A DNA stretch of 64,000 bases. Source: Azolla pinnata. Taxonomy: Eukaryota; Streptophyta; Polypodiopsida; Salviniales; Salviniaceae. Each line of letters begins with the position of its first letter. Positions within the stretch are counted from its first letter, which is position 1. The position numbers and the translations under genes are program-made. Under the pieces are notes generated by a model, which was not told where the DNA came from, ran no database searches, and saw only the letters and a program-made list of their open reading frames with translations. This document shows, in pieces, positions 1 through 9,700 of this stretch. The DNA lies in the NCBI GenBank assembly GCA_037176905.1, contig JBBBWG010026313.1, positions 39,303 to 103,302 on the forward strand, read 5' to 3'.

Positions 1-1030
1 CTGATTCACATGTACAAGAGCTGATATCAGCTCACACATCCACTCTCTAAAAGCTCTCTCGCGTACATCCGCTCTCTTAGTCCCCACATCCGCTCTCTAG
101 TATCCAGCAGTATCTGGCACCATCGGCATGCGTCCACATCTTCTCTCTAGCATCTGGCACCATCGGCCGCATGCATCCACATCCGCTCTCTAGTATCCTG
201 CAGTATCTGGCACCGTTGACGGCATACGTCCACATCTTCTCTCTAGCATCCGGCACCATCGGCCACATGCACCCACATCCGCTCTCCCCTATTATCCAGC
301 AGTATCCGGCACCATCGGCCACATACACCCACATCCGCTCTCTATTATCCAGCAGTATCCGGCACCATCGGCCACATACATCCCACATCTGCTCTCTACT
401 ATCCAGCAGTATCCGGCACCATCAGCGGCGTACGTGCACATCTTCTCTCTAGCATCCGGCACCGTTTTCACATCTGCTCTCTAGAATGCGGCACCATCAG
501 CGGCGGCATACATCCACATCTTCTCTCTAGCATCCGGCACCGTCGGCGGCGTACATTCACATCTGCTCTCTAGAATGCGGCACCATCGGCGGCGGCATAC
601 ATCCACATCTTCTCTCTGGTATCCGGCGCCGTGGGCCACATACATCCACATCTGCTCTCTAGAATCCGGCACCATCGGCCACATGCATGCACCACATCTG
701 CTCTCTAGAATCTGGCACCATCGGCCACATGCATGCACCACATCTGCTCTCCACATGCATGCACCACATCTGCTCTCTAGAATCCAGCGACACCATCGGC
801 CACACGCATGCACCACATCTGCTCTCTAGAATCCGGCGGCACCATCGGCCACACGCATGCACCACATCTGCTCTCTAGAATCCGGCGGCACCATCGGCCA
901 CACGCATGCATGCACATCTGCTCTCTAGAATCTGGCACCATCGGCCACACGCATGCACCACATCTGCTCTCTAGAATCTGGCACCATCGGCCACACACAA
1001 CCCACATTCCCACATCCGCTCTCTAGCTAG
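1..1030. repeat. Minisatellite, about 48-bp unit, 3' flank of the LEA_2 gene
   Basis: About twenty imperfect copies of a 44-52 bp unit fill this stretch and run off the window start. Each copy carries a CTCTCTAG core followed by a CCGGCACCATCGGCCAC-like block and a GCATGCAC or CATCCACAT block. Copies vary in length and in internal CATGCATG steps. The array stops abruptly at the TAG stop codon of the minus-strand LEA_2 gene, so it must form that gene's 3' untranslated region or immediate downstream flank. The short open frames across it on both strands are by-products of the repeat and are not called as genes. Confidence 0.9.
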
Positions 1031-1729
1031 CTAGTCATCTTCCTCCTCTTCCATCACGGGGACGCTTCCCTGACAAGCGTATGCATCGATGCCCTTGGAG
1101 CTCAGCGACACATTCACACTGCACGCAGCCGCAAGCAGATGGCGGTGATGATGATGATGATCCCCGTGGCCCGCGATGCGGGAAGAGAAGATGCTCGCCA
1201 TGGCCGGTGAAGATGGCCTCACCTCGCCCCTCACCTGCACCGAAACCCCGCTCTGCAGCACCCCTCGCTCCACATCGTCCGAGAGCTTGGCCCCCTGCAA
1301 TGGCGTCGGCCCCTCCACCGAGAGCTCCAGCTCCATGGCGACGCTGGACCTCCCCTCCACCGTCGTCTCGCCCATCCACCGCACCCCGACCCGCTCCCCG
1401 TAGTAGTAGAGCGAGGCGGAGCTCCCGCGGCCGATGCGGAAGGGCCCCGAGTTGGGGTTGTGGAGGGCGAGGGCGGCGAGGAGGGTGAGGTTCACGGAGG
1501 TGATGGAGGAGCGGAAGCCGGCGGGGGAGAGGGAGAGGAGGCGGATGGAGGTGATGCGGAGGGAAGGGTCGAGGGGAGTGGAGAGGAAGAAGAAGTAGTA
1601 GAAGAGGGAGGCGGCGAGGGTGAGGAGCGTGGCGATGGCGAGGAGGAAGAGGGAGAAGGCGAGGAAGGAGCGGGAGGGGGAGGGGGAGGGGGAGGATGGG
1701 GAGCTGGTGGCGAAAGCTTTGAGATCCAT
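1031..1729 (-). CDS. LEA_2 / NHL (NDR1-HIN1-like) membrane protein
   Basis: Single-exon gene of 232 residues. A Ser/Pro-rich N-terminus (about residues 1-18) precedes one strong hydrophobic segment (about 19-47, many L, F and Y), which looks like a signal anchor. The following domain fits the LEA_2 family: an NPN motif in HNPNSGPFRIG, then SLYYYGERVG and a GETTVEG turn. There is a His run (HHHHHR) and the C-terminus is acidic (MEEEEDD). Family members are plasma-membrane or ER proteins linked to stress and defence; the exact role here is unknown. The start at 1729 (MDLKAF) was chosen because the upstream in-frame extension is only a poly-Lys run translated from a GAA tract. The gene is very GC-rich, so the long plus-strand frames over it are shadows. 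Confidence 0.8.
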   Translation of the reverse strand: MDLKAFATSSPSSPSPSPSRSFLAFSLFLLAIATLLTLAASLFYYFFFLSTPLDPSLRITSIRLLSLSPAGFRSSITSVNLTLLAALALHNPNSGPFRIGRGSSASLYYYGERVGVRWMGETTVEGRSSVAMELELSVEGPTPLQGAKLSDDVERGVLQSGVSVQVRGEVRPSSPAMASIFSSRIAGHGDHHHHHRHLLAAACSVNVSLSSKGIDAYACQGSVPVMEEEEDD

Positions 1730-1763
1730 GGCGGAGCAGAGCGGTGCTAGCAGACCTTCTTCT

Positions 1764-1820
1764 TCTCTGCTCTTCTTCTTCTGAATCTTCTTCTTCTTCT
1801 TCTTCTTCTTCTTCTTCAAC
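1764..1820. repeat. CTT/GAA microsatellite in the LEA_2 leader
   Basis: A run of TTC triplets (GAA on the gene's sense strand) lies 35-90 bp upstream of the LEA_2 start, inside the probable 5' untranslated region. Similar CTT tracts occur in other leaders in this window. Confidence 0.75.
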
Positions 1821-1847
1821 AGGAAGAGGAACAGAGAGTATCTACAG

Positions 1848-2446
1848 AATTTATTTATTTACTTATTTATGTACTTATTTTTATTTACTTATTTATTTTT
1901 ATTTAATTATTTACTTATTTATTTTTATTTACTTATTTATTTACTCAGTTACTTATTTATTTTTATTTAATTATTTATTTACTGAGTTACTTATTTATTT
2001 TTATTTAATTATTTATTTACTTAGTTACTTATTTATTTTTATTTAATTATCTATTTACTTTTTTGTTTTTATTTATTTGTTTGTTTACTTATTTACTTAT
2101 TTTTATTTATTTATTTATTTAGTTACTAATTTTTCTTTCTTTCTTTATTTAGTTACTTATTTTTATTTATTTATTTATTTACTTATTTACTTATTTTTAT
2201 TTATTTATTTATTTACTTATTTACTTATATTTATTTATTTATTTATTTACTTACTAATTTTTCTTTCTTTCTTTATTTAGTTACTTATTTATTTATATTT
2301 ACTTATTTACCTACTTATTTTATTTTTTATTTACTTACTTATTTTTATTTATTTATTTACTTATTTTTATTTCTTTATTTATTTATTTACTTATGTTTAT
2401 TTGTTTTTATTTATATTTTTATATTTTATATTTATTTATATTTCTA
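1848..2446. repeat. TTTA/TTAC tetranucleotide low-complexity tract
   Basis: Nearly 600 bp made only of TTTA, TTAC, TTTT and TTTC tetranucleotides in shifting order, with a few GTTT steps. Some longer blocks are repeated, for example three runs ending in TTTTTATTTAATTA. The 4-bp phase is largely kept, and for that reason plus-strand frames stay open for up to 100 codons as Y/L/F/I repeats. No gene is inferred. It lies upstream of the LEA_2 gene. Confidence 0.9.
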
Positions 2447-2506
2447 ATATTCTGAGCTCTGCTTACAAAGCAAATGTTCCAAAGCTTTGCTTGGCAATGT
2501 CTCAAG

Positions 2507-2752
2507 GCTTTTTTAGGGTTTTTTTTCTAGGGTTTTGGATTTAGGGTTTAAGGTTTTTGGGGCTTTCTTCTTCTTGGGGGGGCCTTCATTAGGGCTGTTT
2601 TTTTTCTAGGGTTTTGGATTTAGGGTTTCTTTAGGGTTTGCTCAACCCTAATGCAGCAGTTACTCCCCTTCTTCTTCTTCTTGTGGGGCCCTTCTTTAGG
2701 GCTGTTTTTTTTCTAGGGTTTTGGATTTAGGGTTTCTTTAGGGTTTGCTCAA
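2507..2752. repeat. Degenerate telomere-like repeats with a duplicated 48-bp block
   Basis: Scattered TTTAGGG and CTAGGGTTTTGG motifs. A block running from a T-rich run through CTAGGGTTTTGGATTTAGGG to TTTGCTCAAC occurs twice (about 2600-2646 and 2704-2752), and a third partial copy starts near 2520. The C-rich strand runs with the LEA_2 sense strand, so the array sits in that gene's distal 5' flank. Confidence 0.75.
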
Positions 2753-4103
2753 CATCTCTTTCCTCTCATCATACATTCATACATGCATGTTTGTACCGAC
2801 TTACCGAATAAAAGCTTCTTATAAACCAGATCGATCAGAAGGGCTACTTATTCAGCGCAGTTTTACGCGAACTAATATAAGCTGGCGAAAGCCCGTATGG
2901 CCACGTGACACGTATTGGCACTAGGAAACGAAATTATACGTGGCTTGCGAGCGAGAGAGAGCCTGAGAATGAGTTCCAGCTCCTCCACAAACAAAACACC
3001 ACGACAAGGGCCCGGTTCCTTCTGTATCGAAAACAACTGATTCCGAAAAGAGTGGCCTCCTTTCTGGCTCCCTTGAGAGAAATGTCCCGTGAGCGAAATT
3101 TCGATCCGGCTTTTGAAGCTCTTCCGGAATCTTGGAAAGACAAGCTTTACAGGCCCAGCTTCTGAGTTGTGGCATTTCGTTGGTTCAAGCTCGATACGAT
3201 CACCGGAGAATTCACCCAAATTTGCTATGAAATCTTTCTGGAGTGATTTGAGAAAGAATCTTGCACCAGGTAATGCCAGATGGCGCACTGTAGCTTGTCA
3301 TCATAGCTCATATCATGCTCGAAAGGAATCCGTGATCTTTCTTCCGTCAGTGATGACACACTTGTGAAACTACTTCTCAAGGATTCTGCTCTGAACCATA
3401 ATACAGTTTCTTTTCTTTCACTTGATGGCCTCAAGATCCTAGGGATGATACATCGGCAATCGATATTCCGAAGACTGTACAAAACTTAAGATTTTGCAGC
3501 ATTTATCTTGGCATTCAGATTCGACATCTGTATTGGGACCCTACTAACAGAATTTAACAGATTTCTCACCATCCACGAGTGGAGAAAGATCAATCCCTTG
3601 GCATCGCTTAAAGAAAGTTTTGATTTCGACAAGCTTATAGCTTGTGCTTTTGTTCAACAACATTAAACCTTGTTCTACTGTGTTTAGATGCATAAAACTG
3701 TCTCAGGATGCAGTAAACGCCGACGGTAATCACTTCAACCTCATAAAGGTATGTACATAACTAATACCACTTTTGCATGTACATAACTACTACCCCTGTG
3801 CTTTCTTTGGTGGGTTGATCAAGAGCAAGAAAATACTGGTAATGCTGGCTACAATACTCCTGGTTTTTACTCATTGAGGCAAAAAACAGCTTCCACTAGA
3901 CAGCAAAAGAAGTAAATTCATAGTATATGCTACAAGCTCAGAGTATGCACGCAAATTTCCCAAATCCTGACCGGACATATCACCATGCTTAGAAATGGTA
4001 CTTCCTTGAAAGCATACTGCAACCAATGTACTTTCAAATACATTTGACAGTGCAACCTCGATACCAAAGTACCTTCTATGTTGCCAGGGTAACAAGCATG
4101 GAT
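2753..4103. other. Spacer without a recognisable gene
   Basis: About 1.35 kb downstream of the uL18-type gene. The nearer part (about 3700-4103) probably holds that gene's 3' untranslated region. The stretch 2872-3480 has better base balance and short frames on both strands up to 138 codons, but nothing in them matches a family I know and no consistent exon chain appears. No other gene seen. Confidence 0.5.
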
Positions 4104-4855
4104 TTACATGAGGAGATTGATTCCATGTTCCTTGACTGAATCCACGACAGCTAAAAGCTTACCCTCTAACTTCTCATTCTTTCGAGTGTAATATAGAGCT
4201 GTAAACACATCAGCTTCCATGGCACGTTCAGCCAAGACCTGCCCAACAATCCGGCACGCAGTTATATCACATCGAGACTTCAGCACCGATCTCAGATCCT
4301 TTGAATTCGTACTTGCCACCGCTACCACTTTGTTACTCATTCGGTGCATGATACTCGCATGTATATACTTTGACGAAATGAATACATCTAGAGTGAAAGG
4401 TAGCATATACGCTTCAGTCCGATGCTTGAATGATCTCACAGGTCTATTCTCACCTTTCTTCGATTTCTTAGGTGCTGGTTTCTCTTCTTTGTTGAACTTC
4501 CACTTCGGTTCATCCGACTTTGGAGGTAAGTCATCGAGGAAGAGATCATCATCCTTGTAGACCTTCGGAGGACGGTAACTCTACAAAAAAATAGGAAAAG
4601 CTTAGATTTCATTATAAGGCATGATCTATGGAATGCTTTCAAGAATATATGCACACATAAGATATCATGTTCAAATTCCGCATATCTGATATACAACCAT
4701 CATTGCTATTCTCATCCCACTCATTGTCTTTAATAGGATAACAGCAATATATACACACAAACCTTCTCTGCATACACATTCCTTGAAAAGATTCGTACAG
4801 TAGGATTGGTTCTCAAGTGATTAGCGACGGATCGAAATGCTCCTACTGCAATCAT
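4104..4855 (-). CDS. Ribosomal protein uL18 (L18p/L5e) family, probably mitochondrial
   Basis: Two exons, 4763-4855 and 4104-4580, encode 189 residues. Exon 1 gives MIAVGAFRSVANHLRTNPTV and ends YAEK. Exon 2 opens SYRPPKVYKDDDLFLDDLPP, has a Lys-rich linker (residues about 55-75), then an L18p-like fold with the segments VVAVASTNSKDLRSVL, CDITACRIVGQVLAERA and KLLAVVDSVKEHGI. In the family this domain contacts 5S rRNA in the large subunit. The layout resembles a plant L18p/L5e family protein usually placed in mitochondria, but I cannot verify targeting: the N-terminus is basic and hydroxylated but short. Both splice junctions are phase 0 GT-AG. The leader upstream may contain an intron. Confidence 0.8.
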
Positions 4856-5591
4856 TTTCCAAGCATCGATCCTCCTGTCAATGTTGATGCGTTTCCGTGA
4901 GGAGTTTATTAGCTTTGTTGCAGTGATCAGAAAATCTCATACCATACTGACAGGTTGAACAATGGTGACAGTCCTTGGAAAAACATGACTTTTTGATGTT
5001 AACTTCAGACTCTATGATGGCATACACACAGACAAACATGTACAAACTCCAAGACTAGGCTAAGGAAGGCATCATTTCATCACTAATCTCCAGTTAAGCT
5101 GTTATCAGTTTATAAAAATTCCAAATCTGCATCAGCTAGCTTGCGGCGATTTTTATGTACAAAACCAACAACAAATTGCATAAACTTGACTATGCTTCGT
5201 TTCCAAGATGACAATCCCATGCTTGTTGTAGTAGAGCAGGCAATATCAAAACCACCCCCGAAGACCTCAAGAAATCTTTCTACAGCTTCCGTATCATGAC
5301 CCGCAACAATAAGAATCGCACATCAAATACTTGCCTCCACAATGAGCTCACGCTATCTTCAACATTTAACAAAACGAGGACCGACGCCTCCGCTTCCAAT
5401 CCGTCCTCAAAAGCGTAGACAAGTTCCGCAAAGGTGGAGATATGGATTAGCGAATCATACCAAGGGGGGAGAGCTCAAACGTTGCGAAGCCAAAAGGCAC
5501 CCCAGAGAAACGAAAGCGGGATCAGGGCTCAAATTCCTGCAAAATGCAACAGTGTAAGGAAGAACCGGATCAACGAAACCCCAAGAAAACC

Positions 5592-5600
5592 TTAGGGTTT
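5592..5600 (-). promoter_or_regulatory. Telo-box (AAACCCTAA) upstream of the uL18 gene
   Basis: On the minus strand the sequence reads TTAAACCCTAAGG about 740 bp upstream of the ATG. Given a probable leader intron, it may lie close to the transcription start. Telo-boxes are typical promoter elements of plant ribosomal-protein and other translation genes, which fits the neighbour. Transcription start not seen; placement is inferred. Confidence 0.5.
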
Positions 5601-5758
5601 AAGAACGTTTGAGAGGTTCGGGTTTTGGTTCGGTGAAAATAAAGCACTTGGTTTTAGGTTCGGTATTCTTGGTGTTGAATTTTTTTGGCTTCTGGATTCA
5701 GTTGTGTGATATGCTTCTGCTTCGGGGATTCAATAACTGGATTCGGATTCGGATCGTT

Positions 5759-5904
5759 CGCTTTCGTTTCTCGGATGTTGTTGAAATCGGCGCTTCGTTG
5801 CTCGGATGTTGCTGAAATCAGCGCTTCGTTGCTCGGATGTTGTTGAATTTGGCGCTCAAATTCGCTTCGTTTCTAGGATGTTGTTGAATTTGGCGCTCAA
5901 ATTC
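5759..5904. repeat. Four-copy tandem repeat, 31-41 bp unit
   Basis: Four imperfect copies start with CGCTTCGTT(T/G)CT and contain GGATGTTG(T/C)TGAA. The last two copies carry an extra GGCGCTCAAATT tail, so the unit grew from about 31 to about 41 bp. Located upstream of the uL18 promoter region. Confidence 0.8.
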
Positions 5905-6781
5905 ACTCGGTGATTCCACAATTTGCTTTGTGTTTGAGCTTGAACTCTACTAATTCTGCGAAGAAAGCTGTTATGTTTTTAATGAGGTCAGCCCCGAAAT
6001 GTAGGCTTGCATTCGCAAAACGAAACCCATCTGCTCAAATGAAGGTTGATATTCTCGGCACCCATTTGTTTGAAATTTCGCTTCGTATCTAATATCTGCA
6101 ACAGAGCTTCAAACATCTTCAACCAGCTATCAGCCTCCGATGGAGTTGGCTTTCGTGCTCCGAGGTATGAGCTCAATTATATCTAGACGAAGTAAATGCA
6201 ACGGGGATGCACCCTAACATGAACCAACAAAGCTTCTATTTCTGTAGGTTCAGGACTTGCTACAACGGGATGATAATTGATCCTCACAATAACCAGTTTT
6301 TTTCCATGGAATGATCCCAAACTATGCAAACATAAAGCAATCGTTCCTACCTGCACCCTTCCCAATCGAGCTCATACATATACAATTACCGTACCCACTA
6401 GCAAGAGTCCAAGAGACTTGCTAGAATAAGCATGTATAACAACATTCACACACGGCGCACACTTTTGTCGAGCGATTGTGTCATTAAGGTAAAACCTCGA
6501 TGATGCTTAAAAGCTTTTCTTGCATACTTTTTGCATTAATCTGGGTGTTTTTAACAGTTTTTTTTCCCCCAAAGTCCCATAACTGAGCATACAAAATGTT
6601 GGAACCATCCAAAACCAGCTATATATACAAATATGGCTCACTCCGACAATGTCTTTTCAAAGCATGATGTTTGGAACCAAACACTGAATATGGACAAAGC
6701 TCCATTTCATAAAAATAGAGAACTCACAAAACCCACACACTTTATATACAATAAGATGGAAGGATTCAAAAGCACTGAAAT

Positions 6782-9700
6782 TTACATTTTACTTGGGTTA
6801 GCTATGTTGAGATTCTTGAGAAGGCTCCGTGAGTATTTGTCGCGTACCACCTTTCTACTCGTTCTTTTTGCCCTGACCCAAGCTGGCTCCTGAGAAGTAA
6901 AAACCAAAAATCACAGTTCTTTGGCAATCCGATGCAACGTCATAATTGATCTGCAATTAATCAATCTGAAGGCTAGAGAGAAAGAGAGAGAACCTCAGGT
7001 ACGAAACATGAAAATCCAAATTTTACAAGCAGCAGTAAGTGTTCCATCAGGAGAATGGCAGCCAGCCCCGGTTCTAATTTCCATGTTCCTTGTTGATCAT
7101 ATAAGCATACTAGAAGGGCACAATTTGTACATATGGCCATTATTCCAAGAAACTGTCACACAAAAATCGAAGATTGGAGTTTTTGACTATGCATTTTCAT
7201 TCACCATAAAGCTGGTACCAATGCGAAATACAAGATAAAAAATAACTGCCCAGGTGACAGAATCCCTGATTATTGATTGAAAACTGGAAACATGTATTGC
7301 TACCTTCCTTTGTGTGCACATGTAATGAAAAAAGAATAGAAACTTACTTGGAATATATTGAGCCATGCACCAATGGAAGCTGCAGCACGAGGTTCTGGAC
7401 GTCGTAGCATCACAAGTAGTTTCAGAGCATCTGATCTTATTTCAACTAAATTGTTCTAAAAAGATAGCAAAGGTAGCAAATGTTGATAATTACACCCTTA
7501 CAAGAAAAGATAAAAAGTTTTAAGTTACATTGTGATGAGAAAAGATATTTACTTGTGAACGTACTCTTAATACAGGACTGGAGGTTGTTATACCTCTTTA
7601 ACAACATAAACTGGATGGGGGTGCTTGTTTTCCAGCCTAATGAGATGAATCTATAATAAGATGTGATATCCAGTGTTAACCCACTATCTATAGAAGACTG
7701 GAGGTAATCCTACAATCCCTGGACCATTAGATAGGGGCTGCCTATTAACACCCTTATTCGAGGTTGGGAATTATTATGGGGGATTTGGATAGCCATACGT
7801 GCCCTTCTGGGGGTCTTACAATAAGATCTCTACTAAAATTAACAAAAAATGGTTAGCATTGTTACCATGAGTGCAAATACGAAAACTAATGGAAATGCAC
7901 TAGCAAACATTGTCACCATGCCGAACTGTAGTGTAAGCTCCAAGAAATCTGCAAATCATACCATAAAAAATTTCATGATCGTTATATTATATCAATGTAT
8001 GAAAAAACAAGATCCTTTACCATCGAAAAGTCCATCATCCAAGTTGTCTCCCACGCTTGCAGTGTACAAAGGCTTCAAATACTCTTTTTCTACTTGAGGC
8101 ATATGCGGCCTTGATTTTTCATCTGGATCTTTCTTTTCCTCCTTTTCCATACTACAATTTTTTTTAAATGAAAATCAGGAATATATATTTCTTACCAGAG
8201 AATATTTCACTCCTTAAGAAATAGGAAGATACATACTGAAAGACATTGTATTTATTACGACGATAAGCTATGTATGGCAACATATTCTCCACAATATTGT
8301 TGATAACCTGTAAAAATTACACAAACGTGTGTTCCCACCTGTTTTAGCAGCCAACTTAGCCAGAAGTTCCAAGTGGACAGGCACTCATGGTGAAATCAAA
8401 CTAACACTGTTAAACCATACACACAAGCAACAACCTGCATGTAGCTGTTCCTTGCAAAATAAGATCTGAGAAATGTTGATCAAGACTTACTTGAGAAATT
8501 ACCAAACGTTGGATAAGAAACTGCCGCAGCATTTTGAAGTCACGTTGAAATAATGCTTGATAGAAAAGGCCTATGTACGATTGCATGAAATACACCCCAA
8601 AGACCTATAAAGACATCAAACCACTCCCATGACTCCCACATGAAGTAAATACGAGAAACTTGTGCAAAAGAAATGAACCTTGTAAATGAGACTATCTGCT
8701 TCAGCTACTTTGTTGACATGATGCTGTGATTTAGTTAATCGAACAGAAAACTTCCCGCCTAATTTGGTGAAGTATTGTATCAATAATAGGTACACCCCTG
8801 TGATCATGAACCTAATGGAAAAAGAAAAAGAAACATTATAATGTATATATCATGGGTTTAACCAACAAGACTATTCATACTTTAAGATGGAGGACTTGGT
8901 TATATAGCTCAAGTGAGCATATGCAATTTCAAATGGCAGCTGAAGACACAATACTCCTGCAATAACAGTTGCATTGTTCCGAAAGCTTTTAAAGTGTTCG
9001 GCCCATTCCTCCTCTTGAAAAACTTGTCTCTCAGTTTTTGATAATTCTTGATTACTCATTTTGGCAGCTGACTCTTCAAGAGCTGGTGGAAGCTTCACAA
9101 TGTAATCCTTATCCAAGGAAGAGCTTTGGTTCCACCTAATACAGCAATCCCAGAAAAAATAACTAACACCATACTTCCTACATAGTCGATGTTAATGACA
9201 CGAGAACTGAGACTGATTTGACTAATCTGGATTAGATTTTGCAGACAAGTAATCAGGAAACTTTCCAAAAACAAATATTGTTTCACGATGTCAATGTACT
9301 AAAATACATTCCAATCTAGAAGCCTTCTCCCAAGCCTCAAGTTCTTAATTCAGGCACCTGTCTAAACTATGAACATAGGAATGTTGAAACCTAGCTCCTC
9401 TGACCACCTTGGTACTCAATTCATGTACCCATGCTCAACCTGTCAGTTGAGGAATGTCAGAACTTCCTCCAACCACCCTGGTTCTCAACTCACACACGCT
9501 ATTCTCAGTTCCAGCACTCATTCAATATGTGTGGTTATAGTCATCAGAGACTCCTCTCAAGCAGCCTGGTTACTCTCCTCATGTACCCTGCCCTAAATAT
9601 ATGAATTATTCACATCCCTTAGGTTCAAACATCTTGGCAAAATAAGACAGATCCCAACTGTATCATCACCAGTAGAATGAAATTCGGAGATCATACCACT

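Larger units (their letters stand above)
4856..6781. other. Spacer and probable 5' leader of the uL18 gene
   Basis: The part up to about 5590 probably contains leader and promoter of the minus-strand uL18 gene. The rest lies downstream of the anoctamin gene and should hold its 3' untranslated region (about 6600-6781). Short frames exist (for example 5342-5557 plus) but none resembles a known protein. A small tandem repeat at 5759-5904 is listed separately. Confidence 0.5.

Noticed and set aside
1-1030. CRISPR-like regular repeats
   Set aside because: Copies are contiguous and diverged with no unique spacers; this is a eukaryotic minisatellite.
1460-1750. Plus-strand Gly/Glu-rich frame
   Set aside because: Shadow of the GC-rich LEA_2 coding sequence on the other strand.
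2872-3288. 138-codon minus-strand frame with equally long plus-strand frames
   Set aside because: Frames overlap on both strands and match nothing known; no exon chain.
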